A stretch of 8,650 nt of DNA from Alphaproteobacteria bacterium. GTDB taxonomy: Bacteria > Pseudomonadota > Alphaproteobacteria > UBA6615. The stretch covers positions 1 through 8,650 of the forward strand of contig JAEPNS010000125.1 of NCBI GenBank assembly GCA_017643325.1. Reading direction: 5' to 3'. Shown here in pieces: positions 1-6,168 of this stretch. Numbering within the stretch: position 1 is the first letter of the stretch; each line of letters starts with the position of its first letter. The notes beneath the pieces were generated by a model, which was given only the letters and a program-made list of their open reading frames with translations, searched no databases and had not been told where the DNA came from. The translations under genes were made by a program, and so were the position numbers.

Positions 1-903
1 CGACGAGGCGCCGAAATCCTCCAGGAAGTCCTCGGCCTCGATCATGTGGATCAGCATGTGCTTGTAGCTGTCCGATGCCAGTTCGCCCGACTTGATCAGG
101 CGCGTGACGAAATGGATCGCGCGCATCTCGTGGATCAGGCTCGCGTTGAAGCTGATCTCGTTGATCCGGTTCTGGATGTCGCGCGCCGAACGGGGCACGC
201 CCGGGCGCTCGAGCGGGTTGATCTGCACCAGCACGATATCCCGGCTGGTGGCCCCGTAGATCAGCGGGAAGAGCGCAGGATTGCCCATGTAGCCGCCGTC
301 CCAGTAGTGCTCGCCGTCGATCTCGACCGCCTGGAACAGCGACGGCAGGCAGGCCGAGGCCAGCAGCACCTCGGCCGACATTTCCCGGTTCTCGAAGATG
401 CGCGCGCGGCCGGTGCACACGTTGGTTGCGGAGATGAACAGCTTCACCCGGCTCGCATGGCGCAACGTGTCGAAGTCGACCAGCTCGTCGAGCACGCCGC
501 GCAGCGGATTGAAGTTCAGCGGGTTCACCTGGTAGGGCGAGAAGGTGCGGGTCAGGCTTTCCATGAACGCCAGGCCCGGCGACAGGTCGAGGTGGTAGGC
601 GCCGATGAACCAGTCCCAGAAGTTGCGCTGCACCGGGTTGAACCGGTCGAGCCGCGATATCCGCTCCCAGAACGCGTCCAGCCGCGCCCGCGCACCGGCG
701 GGTCCGCCGTCGGACAGGCCCGCCGCCAGCACTGCGGCGTTCATCGCGCCGGCGCTGGTGCCGCTGATCGCCTCGACCTCGATGCGCGGGTGCTCGAGCA
801 GGCGGTCGAGGACACCCCAGGTGTAGGCGCCGTGCGCGCCGCCGCCCTGCAGCGCCAGGTTGACCTGTTTCGCGGGGCCGGGCCCATTCGGCCGGGCGCT
901 CAT
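1..903 (-). CDS. Patatin-like phospholipase family protein, 3' end beyond the left edge
   Basis: This is a serine acyl hydrolase of the patatin family, predicted to cleave acyl esters (phospholipids or similar) with a Ser-Asp dyad. The 301 residues seen hold the whole catalytic core. The oxyanion-hole loop GGGAHG is at about residues 20-25, the nucleophile elbow GTSAG is at 48-52 (Ser50), and the catalytic Asp202 lies in DGG (202-204). No signal peptide is visible, because the catalytic domain begins almost at once (VNLALQGGGAHG), so a cytoplasmic location is likely. The ATG overlaps the bdhA stop codon as ATGA (900-903), which implies translational coupling. A GGAGG lies 12 bases upstream, inside bdhA. 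The reading frame is still open at base 1, so the C-terminus is missing here. The bdhA neighbour recalls Legionella PatD, which is encoded next to BdhA. The true substrate is not shown by the sequence; a lipid or a hydroxybutyrate ester are both possible. Confidence 0.93.
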   Translation of the reverse strand, partial: MSARPNGPGPAKQVNLALQGGGAHGAYTWGVLDRLLEHPRIEVEAISGTSAGAMNAAVLAAGLSDGGPAGARARLDAFWERISRLDRFNPVQRNFWDWFIGAYHLDLSPGLAFMESLTRTFSPYQVNPLNFNPLRGVLDELVDFDTLRHASRVKLFISATNVCTGRARIFENREMSAEVLLASACLPSLFQAVEIDGEHYWDGGYMGNPALFPLIYGATSRDIVLVQINPLERPGVPRSARDIQNRINEISFNASLIHEMRAIHFVTRLIKSGELASDSYKHMLIHMIEAEDFLEDFGASS

Positions 904-1694
904 CGCGCCGTCCAGCCTCCGTCGATGGACAGCGACGCCCCCGTGAACGAGCCGCCCGCCGGGCCGCAGAGGAAGAGGACCGTCGCGGCGATGTGGTCCA
1001 CCTCGACGAACCGCTTGCTCGGCTGGGAGCCGAGGACGATGTCGCGGATCACGTCCTCGCGCGACATGTTGTAGGACTTCGCCTGGTCGTCGATCTGCTT
1101 GTCGACCAGCGGCGTCTGGACGAAGCCCGGGCAGATCGCGTTGCACGTGATCGGGGTTTCCGCCACCTCGAGCGCCACCGTCTTGGTGAGCCCGACCATG
1201 CCGTGCTTCGCGGCCACATAGGCCGACTTGTAGGGCGAGGCAACGAGGCCGTGGGCCGAGGCGATGTTCACGATCCGCCCGAACTCGCGCGACTTCATGC
1301 CGGGGAGCGCCGCCGCGATGGTGTGGAACGCCGACGACAGGTTGATGGCCAGGATGGCGTCCCACTTCTCGGGCGGCATCTTGTCCACCGGCGCCACGTG
1401 CTGGATGCCCGCGTTGTTCACGAGCAGGTCCACCGCGCCGATCGCCGATTCCGCGTCCGCGATCAGCCCGCGCGCCGCGGCACCGTCCGACAGGTCCGCG
1501 CCCGAATAGCCGACGGTCACGCCGCAGTCCTCGGCGAGGCCGGCGCGGGTCTTCTCGATCTCGTCGGCATCGCCGAACCCGTTCAGCATGACGTTCGCGC
1601 CGGCGCGCGCCAGCTCGCGGGCCACCTGCAGGCCGATCCCGCTGGTGGACCCGGTTACGACGGCGCCGCGCCCGGAAAGGTCGATGTCACTCAC
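900..1694 (-). CDS. bdhA: D-3-hydroxybutyrate dehydrogenase (short-chain dehydrogenase)
   Basis: This NAD-dependent enzyme interconverts (R)-3-hydroxybutyrate and acetoacetate in polyhydroxybutyrate or ketone-body use, in the cytoplasm. It has 264 residues, close to the usual 255-265. It shows the classical SDR pattern: nucleotide-binding TGSTSGIG at 14-21, NNAG at 93-96, Asn118, Ser146, and the YxxxK pair Tyr159/Lys163. The residues that contact substrate in the Pseudomonas fragi enzyme (Gln94, His144, Lys152, Gln196) appear here as Gln98, His148, Lys156 and Gln200, all offset by four like the catalytic residues. This argues for the specific dehydrogenase rather than a generic SDR. The end FTGASLSIDGGW is also typical. 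The start is a GTG with a good Shine-Dalgarno sequence. The gene lies 52 bases after the monooxygenase and overlaps the patatin gene by four bases, so the three are probably one operon. Confidence 0.95.
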   Translation of the reverse strand: MSDIDLSGRGAVVTGSTSGIGLQVARELARAGANVMLNGFGDADEIEKTRAGLAEDCGVTVGYSGADLSDGAAARGLIADAESAIGAVDLLVNNAGIQHVAPVDKMPPEKWDAILAINLSSAFHTIAAALPGMKSREFGRIVNIASAHGLVASPYKSAYVAAKHGMVGLTKTVALEVAETPITCNAICPGFVQTPLVDKQIDDQAKSYNMSREDVIRDIVLGSQPSKRFVEVDHIAATVLFLCGPAGGSFTGASLSIDGGWTAR

Positions 1695-1701
1695 TGTTGC
1701 G

Positions 1702-1708
1702 CTCTCCT
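1702..1708 (-). promoter_or_regulatory. Ribosome binding site of bdhA, fixing a GTG start
   Basis: Read on the minus strand, AGGAGAG lies 9 bases (counting from AGGAG) before the GTG at 1694-1692. It is one of the few clear Shine-Dalgarno sequences in the window. It supports the GTG start, which gives an N-terminus (MSDIDLSGRGAVVTG) matching the usual short lead into the SDR glycine motif. Confidence 0.7.
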
Positions 1709-1746
1709 GGTGTCTCGAGTTGCGCGTGTCCGTCCCGGATCAGGTG

Positions 1747-2766
1747 TCAGGCCGCTTCTTCGCGGCGGCCCAGCTCGAAGGCGTCGGCCAGCAGTTCGTA
1801 AGACCGCAGCCGTTTCTCGAAATCGTATGTGATCGTCAGCACGACAAGCTCGTCGAGCCCGTTCTCGTCGGCGAAGGCCGTCAGTTCGTCCCGCAGGGAC
1901 AACGGATCGCCGGTGAAACGGTTCGCCTTGTTGGCCTCGACGATCCGCTTTTCCTGCGCGTTGTACGGGTAGGCCAGCGCCTCGTCCGGCGGCGGGTAGG
2001 GCAGGTGCTCGCCGTATTGCAGCTTCAGCCGCCACAGATCGCGGCTCGCCGCCAGATACTCGGCCTCCTCCGCCGTGTCCGCGCAGACGACGAACACCCC
2101 GGCGCTCGCCTTGGGCGCGGCCAGCGTGTCCGACGGCTTGAAGTTGCGCCGGTAGTGGTCGAGCACCGGCCCGCAGGCCTGCGGCGCGATGAAGTGGGCG
2201 AAGGAGAACGCCAGCCCGAAATGGGCCGCGTAGGACGCGCTCTGGTCGCTGGAGCCGAGCAGCCAGACCTCCGGCACCTCCTGGACCGCAGGGGTTGCGC
2301 GGACCTTCCTGAACGGCTCGGTCGCCGGCGGCTCGTCGGACAGGAAGGCCATCATGTCGGCGATCTTGGTCGGGAAATACTCGATCCCGATCTCGCTGCC
2401 GTAGGCCAGCGCGGCCGCCGTCAGCCCGTCACTGCCCGGCGCGCGCCCGATCCCGAGGTCGATCCGGCCCGGATAGAGATTCTCCAGCAGCTTGAAATTC
2501 TCCGCCACCTTCAGCGGCGAATAGTGGCTGAGCATCACGCCGCCCGACCCGACGCGGATCGAGTTCGTCGCCGCCGCCACGCGGGTGATCAGGATTTCCG
2601 GCGAGGAGCCCGCGAACCCCTCGGTCCCGTGATGCTCCGCGAGCCAGTAGCGGGTATAGCCGAGGCGCTCGGTCGCCTGGGCCAGCGCAACGGTTTCCTC
2701 CAGCGCCTGGCGCGGATCGCCGCCGGCGCGCACGGGGGACTGGTCGAGGACGGAAAGTTTCACCAT
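1747..2766 (-). CDS. Luciferase-like (LLM) flavin-dependent oxidoreductase, YhbW/MsnO8-like
   Basis: This is a TIM-barrel FMN-dependent monooxygenase of the bacterial luciferase superfamily, group 1 type (Escherichia coli YhbW-like). Its natural substrate is unknown. From the ATG at 2766 it has 339 residues, the normal length. Visible family blocks are MVKLSVLDQSPV at the start, YWLAEHH at 40-46, GSGGVMLSHYSPLKVAEN at about 73-90, LYPGRIDLGIGRAPG at 98-112, and WLLGSSDQSA at about 168-177, which is the flavin-phosphate region. A TTG two codons upstream is also in frame, but the ATG gives the usual family N-terminus. Neither start has a strong Shine-Dalgarno sequence. No flavin reductase gene is adjacent. 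The gene is read toward bdhA with a 52-base gap and may be its first operon partner. The hairpin repeat at 2816-2881 lies just upstream. The family call is firm; no function beyond it is supported. Confidence 0.92.
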   Translation of the reverse strand: MVKLSVLDQSPVRAGGDPRQALEETVALAQATERLGYTRYWLAEHHGTEGFAGSSPEILITRVAAATNSIRVGSGGVMLSHYSPLKVAENFKLLENLYPGRIDLGIGRAPGSDGLTAAALAYGSEIGIEYFPTKIADMMAFLSDEPPATEPFRKVRATPAVQEVPEVWLLGSSDQSASYAAHFGLAFSFAHFIAPQACGPVLDHYRRNFKPSDTLAAPKASAGVFVVCADTAEEAEYLAASRDLWRLKLQYGEHLPYPPPDEALAYPYNAQEKRIVEANKANRFTGDPLSLRDELTAFADENGLDELVVLTITYDFEKRLRSYELLADAFELGRREEAA

Positions 2767-2815
2767 GGGCAATTTCTAGCATGTCAGGGCGCGGAGGTAA
2801 TCCGGGCGTCGAACT

Positions 2816-2881
2816 CCTCATCCTGAGCCTGACGAAGGATGGGGAGCCCGCCCTCATACTTCGACAAGCTCAGCATGAGGG
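2816..2881. repeat. Inverted pair of hairpin repeats (BIME-like), family A
   Basis: Two copies of an imperfect hairpin face each other across a 6-base spacer (2845-2850). The left arm has stem CCTCATCCT (2816-2824), an 11-base loop (2825-2835) and AGGATGGGG (2836-2844), with one T-G pair. The right arm has CCCTCATACT (2851-2860), loop TCGACAAGCTC (2861-2871) and AGCATGAGGG (2872-2881), with one A-C mismatch that becomes T-G on the minus strand. The sequence matches from memory the common 'CTTCGACAAGCTCAGGATGAGG' type of intergenic repeat in many Alphaproteobacteria. It fills much of the 138-base gap between the transporter stop and the monooxygenase start. No T-run follows, so it is not a classical intrinsic terminator. 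It may stabilise mRNA ends or reduce read-through between the two genes. No convincing promoter was found in the rest of the gap. Confidence 0.8.
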
Positions 2882-2904
2882 CATTCGAGATCGCGCAAAC
2901 GCAT

Positions 2905-3783
2905 CTAGAATTTTCGCGGCCGCAGGAAAACCGTCGCGAGGATCCCCGCTGTCACGACCGCGGCGCCGACGATGTTGAGCACGGTCGGGATTTCGCCCAG
3001 CGTTGGGATCGCCACGAACAGCGCCAGCGCCGGGGCGGCGGACATGATGGCGGCCTGCCGGGTCGGCCCGATGGTCTTTACCGAGTAGGCATGGCCGAGG
3101 ATGCACAGGAAAGCTCCGAACACGCCGTGCACGACGGTCTGGAGCGCGATATCGGCCAGCGGCGCGGTCCACAGTCCCGTCGGGAGAAACAGGAGCCAGA
3201 TCGGGACATAGACGACGGCGTTGCCGACCAGCAGCGCGGCCAGCGACTGCACCACCGAAAGCTTCCACGCGCGCATCGAGGCATACCAGAGCGCGGCGAA
3301 GACGGCCGCGCTCAGGAACAGCAGGTGTCCCCGCCACTGGCCCGGCACGCCGCCCGCCACCGCGTCCCAGCCGACCGCCGCGACCCCCATAACGATCGCC
3401 GCGATGCCCAGCCATTGCCAGTTTCCCGGCCGGTCGCCGAGCCACGCCCAGGCGACGAAGGCGGCGAACACCGGCAGCGCGCCGTTCATCATCACCGCCG
3501 CATGGCCGACCGGGGCGAAGATCATGCCCGCGAAGATCAGGAGCACGAACGGCGCGCCCCCGAAGAACGCGACCATCGCATGGGTCCGCAGCGCGACCCG
3601 CCACGGGAAGGCCCGCAGCAGGAAGGGCGACGCGCACAGCGCGGCCACGCCCATGCGCAGTCCCGCGAGGTCGTAGACCGTCAGCGCGTCCGTGGTCGCG
3701 CCGAGTCGCCCCGCGACCAGCATGGCCACGAAACACAACACGGTGCCGCACCCCGCGGCGATCCCGCCCCATTCGGTTTTCAT
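2905..3783 (-). CDS. DMT superfamily transporter with two EamA domains
   Basis: This is an inner-membrane permease of the drug/metabolite transporter superfamily, probably an exporter of small metabolites. The substrate cannot be inferred. It has 292 residues, the usual size for a ten-helix EamA protein. Hydrophobic helices run through the whole chain, in two similar halves: about residues 8-140 and 150-287. Each half ends with the same type of block, WLGDRPGNWQWLGIAAIVMG (114-133) and LGEIPTVLNIVGAAVVTAG (262-280). That internal duplication is typical of the family. The C-terminus is short and basic (FLRPRKF), as expected for a cytoplasmic tail. The ATG at 3783 has no clear Shine-Dalgarno sequence. 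Hairpin repeats lie on both sides of the gene, so it is probably transcribed on its own rather than tightly with its neighbours. Confidence 0.93.
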   Translation of the reverse strand: MKTEWGGIAAGCGTVLCFVAMLVAGRLGATTDALTVYDLAGLRMGVAALCASPFLLRAFPWRVALRTHAMVAFFGGAPFVLLIFAGMIFAPVGHAAVMMNGALPVFAAFVAWAWLGDRPGNWQWLGIAAIVMGVAAVGWDAVAGGVPGQWRGHLLFLSAAVFAALWYASMRAWKLSVVQSLAALLVGNAVVYVPIWLLFLPTGLWTAPLADIALQTVVHGVFGAFLCILGHAYSVKTIGPTRQAAIMSAAPALALFVAIPTLGEIPTVLNIVGAAVVTAGILATVFLRPRKF

Positions 3784-3866
3784 GGTTCGATCACGCCATG
3801 ATTCCGAAGTTCACAAGCATCGCTTTTCCGAAATGCGGCCCGTGATGATGAAGGCACCAACCCGAA

Positions 3867-3968
3867 CGTCATGGCCGGACTTGTTCCGGCCATCCACGTC
3901 GGTGTGCCACGCTCGGACATCCAGGAAACCGAAGGACGTGGATGCCCGCAACAAGTGCGGGCATGACG
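3867..3968. repeat. Inverted pair of hairpin repeats (BIME-like), family B, with compensatory changes
   Basis: Two 34-base arms (3867-3900 and 3935-3968) are inverted around a 34-base spacer. Each arm is itself a hairpin with an 8-base-pair stem and a 7-base loop. The left arm pairs ATGGCCGG (3871-3878) with CCGGCCAT (3886-3893). The right arm pairs ATGCCCGC (3942-3949) with GCGGGCAT (3957-3964). When the arms are aligned, they differ at only four of 34 positions, and these four form two base pairs that flip G-C to C-G, so the stem is kept. The type resembles an intergenic repeat common in Alphaproteobacteria. It sits in the 216-base gap between the hydrolase stop and the transporter start; the right arm is about 30 bases past the hydrolase stop. 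There is no T-run. The rest of the gap holds no gene I can support. Confidence 0.85.
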
Positions 3969-3999
3969 GGGTGTGCAGAAAAGGTGATGGAAGTACTCC

Positions 4000-4680
4000 C
4001 TACAGCCCGGCCAGCGCGGACAGGACCTTGTCGGACGTCGATGTCCAGCCGATCAGGGCGTCGGACGAGCGGACCATCTCGATGGTCGCCTGCTTGAATT
4101 CCGGGTAGTAGCTCTCGGTCGCGTCCTCGACCAGCAGGCAGTCGTAGCCGCGGTCGTTGGCCTCGCGGATCGTCGTCTGGACGCAGACCTCGGTGGTGAC
4201 GCCGGTGAAGACAAGGTGCGTCGCGCCGAGCCGGTCGAGATCGGCCTGAAGCGACGTGTTGTAGAACGAGCCCTTCCCCGGCTTCTCGATCACGATCTCG
4301 CCGTCGGCGGGCGCGAGTTCGGGTACGATGTCGCTGCCCGGCTCGCCGCAGATCAGCAACCGCCCCATCGGCCCCTCGTCGCCGATTTTCAGCTTCTGGC
4401 GCCCGCGGCGGTGCTTGGCGGGCGGGAGGTCGGACAGATCCGGCTTGTGGCACTGCTTGGTGTGGATGACGGGAAGCCTGTGGTCACGGAAGGCCGCGAT
4501 CAGCGCCGCCATCGCCGGGATGATCGCACGGCTGGGGCCCGGATCGAGCCCCAGCGACGAGCCGTAGCCGCCCTCCTCCAGGTAATCGCGCTGCATGTCG
4601 ATGGCAAACAGCACGAGGCCGGACGGGTCGAAGTCGAAATCATAGGGTTGCGCGGGGATCACGGGCATGGCGGGGCACAT
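4000..4680 (-). CDS. Cysteine hydrolase, isochorismatase superfamily (biuret amidohydrolase/RutB-like)
   Basis: This is an isochorismatase-fold amidohydrolase, probably cytoplasmic and acting on a small amide or ureide. It has 226 residues. The triad is complete: Asp28 in LFAIDMQRDYL, Lys133 in VIEKPGKGSFYNT, and nucleophile Cys166 in GVTTEVCVQTT, where the preceding Val-Thr is the usual cis-peptide site. The overall pattern (EPGSDIVPEL, then the lysine block, then REANDRGYDCLLVEDATES) is closest in memory to biuret amidohydrolase and ureidoacrylate hydrolase types rather than true isochorismatase. No siderophore, pyrimidine or urea genes are nearby, so the substrate stays open. The ATG at 4680 is used here. 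The ATG four codons later (4668) is equally plausible, with AAGAG upstream. The gene is divergent from selA across about 67 bases, and hairpin repeat family B follows its stop codon. Confidence 0.88.
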   Translation of the reverse strand: MCPAMPVIPAQPYDFDFDPSGLVLFAIDMQRDYLEEGGYGSSLGLDPGPSRAIIPAMAALIAAFRDHRLPVIHTKQCHKPDLSDLPPAKHRRGRQKLKIGDEGPMGRLLICGEPGSDIVPELAPADGEIVIEKPGKGSFYNTSLQADLDRLGATHLVFTGVTTEVCVQTTIREANDRGYDCLLVEDATESYYPEFKQATIEMVRSSDALIGWTSTSDKVLSALAGL

Positions 4681-4698
4681 CTCTTGGGACGGATTTAC

Positions 4699-4707
4699 AC
4701 TATATCA
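4699..4707 (-). promoter_or_regulatory. Possible extended -10 promoter element for the cysteine hydrolase
   Basis: On the minus strand the 9 bases TGATATAGT fit the extended -10 pattern TGnTATAAT with one mismatch. They end 18 bases before the ATG at 4680, or 30 before the alternative ATG at 4668. I see no good -35 at the usual distance, which extended -10 promoters can lack. The site stands out as an AT-rich patch in a GC-rich divergent gap. I could not identify an equally good element for selA on the plus strand. Confidence 0.3.
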
Positions 4708-4747
4708 GCCTTGATCGCGCGTGCCCGGCGCTGAACAATCGCCGGCC

Positions 4748-6154
4748 ATGGCCGAACCCAGACCAGATTTCTCCGCGCTGCCGTCCGTCGACCGCCTGCT
4801 GACCGCGCCCGAGGGAGCCGCGCTTGTCGAAACCCATGGCCGCGAACCGACGGTGGCGGCCCTGCGGCACGTGCTGGACGACGTGCGCACGGCGATGGCC
4901 GACGGCGCAAGCCCGGACCTGGCCGAGGCCGTCCTCGCGGGGAGCGCCGCGGCGATGCTGGCGCGCGCCGACACGCCCTCGCTGCGCCGGGTGTTCAACC
5001 TCACCGGCACCGTGCTCCACACCAACCTGGGGCGCGCGCCGCTGGCCGAGGCGGCCGTCGACGCCATGGCCGACGCCGCGCGCGGCGCCAGCAACCTGGA
5101 GTTCGACCTTTCGTCCGGCCGACGCGGCGACAGGGACGTCCATGTCGAGGAGCTGCTGTGCGAGTTGACGGGCGCCGAGGCGGCGACGGTCGTGAACAAC
5201 AATGCCGGCGCGGTGCTGCTGCTCCTGAATGCGCTGGCGCTGCGCAAGGAGGTCCCCGTCTCGCGCGGGGAACTGGTGGAGATCGGCGGGTCCTTCCGCA
5301 TCCCGGACATCATGGCGCGCGCGGGGGCGAAGCTGGTCGAGGTCGGCACCACCAACCGCACCCATCCCCGCGACTACGCGGACGCCATCGGCGAGCGCAC
5401 CGCGCTCATCATGAAGGTACACACGTCGAACTACGCCGTGCAGGGCTTCACCGCCGAGGTGCCGGAGGGCGAGCTCGCCGAGATCGCGCACACTGCCGGC
5501 CTGCCCTTCGCCGTCGACCTCGGCGCGGGCGCGCTGGTCGACATGGAACGCTGGGGCCTGCCCCACGAGCCGACCCCGCGCGAGACCGTCGCGGCGGGGG
5601 CCGACCTGGTGACCTTCTCCGGCGACAAGCTGCTCGGCGGGCCGCAGGCGGGGCTGATCGTCGGACGCGCCGACCTGATCGCGCGCCTGAAGAAAAACCC
5701 GCTCAAGCGCGCGCTGCGGTGCGACAAGGCCACGCTCGCCGCGCTCGCCGCGACCCTGAAGCTCTACCGCGACCCGGACCGGCTCGCCGAACGGCTGCCG
5801 ACCCTGCGCCTGCTCGCGCGTTCGGCGGCGGATATCCGGGCCGAGGCCGATACGCTGGCGGGCGACGTCGGCGCGGCCCTCGGGGACGGGTTCGAGGTCG
5901 ACGTGCGCGCGTGCGCCGGCCAGATCGGCTCCGGTGCGCTGCCGGTCGAGACCCTCGACAGCGCCGCGATCACGATCACCCCGGCAGCATCGCGCGGGCG
6001 CGGCGCGGCGCTCAAGCGGCTGGCCGCGACCTTTCGCGAGCTTCCCGTCCCGGTCATCGGCCGGGTGCAGGACGACGCCCTGTGGCTCGACCTGCGCTGC
6101 CTCGACGACGTCGAGGGCTTCCGCGCCCAGCTCGCCGGGATCGCAGACAAATGA
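4748..6154 (+). CDS. selA: L-seryl-tRNA(Sec) selenium transferase (selenocysteine synthase)
   Basis: This PLP-dependent enzyme converts Ser-tRNA(Sec) to Sec-tRNA(Sec) using selenophosphate, and acts as a large ring-shaped homo-oligomer in the cytoplasm. From the ATG at 4748 it has 468 residues, against about 463 in Escherichia coli. The N-terminal tRNA-binding part is followed by the fold-type I core. Blocks seen are FNLTGTVLHTNLGRAPL (about 83-99), VVNNNAGAVLLLLNAL, SRGELVEIGGSFRIPDIM, VEVGTTNRTHP, AVDLGAGALVDM and FSGDKLLGGPQAGLIVG. The PLP lysine in SGDK is residue 294, next to Lys295 of E. coli. This favours the ATG at 4748 over an in-frame GTG at 4721, which would add nine residues. Neither start has a clear Shine-Dalgarno sequence. 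selB follows after 10 bases, so the pair is an operon. The C-terminal block VIGRVQDDALWLDLRCL is also typical of SelA. Confidence 0.97.
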   Translation: MAEPRPDFSALPSVDRLLTAPEGAALVETHGREPTVAALRHVLDDVRTAMADGASPDLAEAVLAGSAAAMLARADTPSLRRVFNLTGTVLHTNLGRAPLAEAAVDAMADAARGASNLEFDLSSGRRGDRDVHVEELLCELTGAEAATVVNNNAGAVLLLLNALALRKEVPVSRGELVEIGGSFRIPDIMARAGAKLVEVGTTNRTHPRDYADAIGERTALIMKVHTSNYAVQGFTAEVPEGELAEIAHTAGLPFAVDLGAGALVDMERWGLPHEPTPRETVAAGADLVTFSGDKLLGGPQAGLIVGRADLIARLKKNPLKRALRCDKATLAALAATLKLYRDPDRLAERLPTLRLLARSAADIRAEADTLAGDVGAALGDGFEVDVRACAGQIGSGALPVETLDSAAITITPAASRGRGAALKRLAATFRELPVPVIGRVQDDALWLDLRCLDDVEGFRAQLAGIADK

Positions 6155-6168
6155 TCGTCGCCCCATGA
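6151..6168 (+). other. Five-codon mini-ORF bridging selA and selB
   Basis: ATG ATC GTC GCC CCA TGA encodes MIVAP. Its start overlaps the selA stop as ATGA (6151-6154), and its stop overlaps the selB start as ATGA (6165-6168). The first 14 bases resemble the first 14 of selB (11 matches), and both begin with codons for MIVA, so it looks like a duplicated selB start. It may pass terminating selA ribosomes on to selB, or may be a neutral remnant. No Shine-Dalgarno sequence is seen before either ATG. Confidence 0.45.

Noticed and set aside
1588..2826. Plus-strand open frame (412 codons) opposite the monooxygenase gene
   Set aside because: It is the antisense of a well-conserved monooxygenase plus part of bdhA, and its residues show no domain pattern.
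2911..2930. TTTTC-GCGGCCGC-AGGAAAA near-palindrome as a terminator
   Set aside because: It lies inside the coding end of the transporter gene, its stem is interrupted, and its symmetry is explained by an 8-base GC palindrome between short A/T runs.
2781..2978. Short plus-strand open frame (65 codons) across the repeat at 2816-2881
   Set aside because: The peptide (LILSLTKDGEPALILRQAQHE) is a translation of the repeat itself and then runs antisense into the transporter gene.
3781..3800. tRNA-like GGTTCGATC and a CATGG/CCATG hairpin at the transporter start
   Set aside because: There is no acceptor or anticodon arm to go with the T-loop-like string, so it is not a tRNA gene. The 5-base-pair stem with a 10-base loop is too weak to claim as a regulatory structure.
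3869..4108. Short open frames across the hairpin repeat at 3867-3968
   Set aside because: The translations (such as MPALVAGIHVL) are the well-known spurious peptides produced by this kind of intergenic repeat.
4721..4747. GTG start giving SelA nine extra residues
   Set aside because: The ATG at 4748 puts the PLP lysine at residue 294, matching the family, and the extension (MPGAEQSPA) shows no conserved character.
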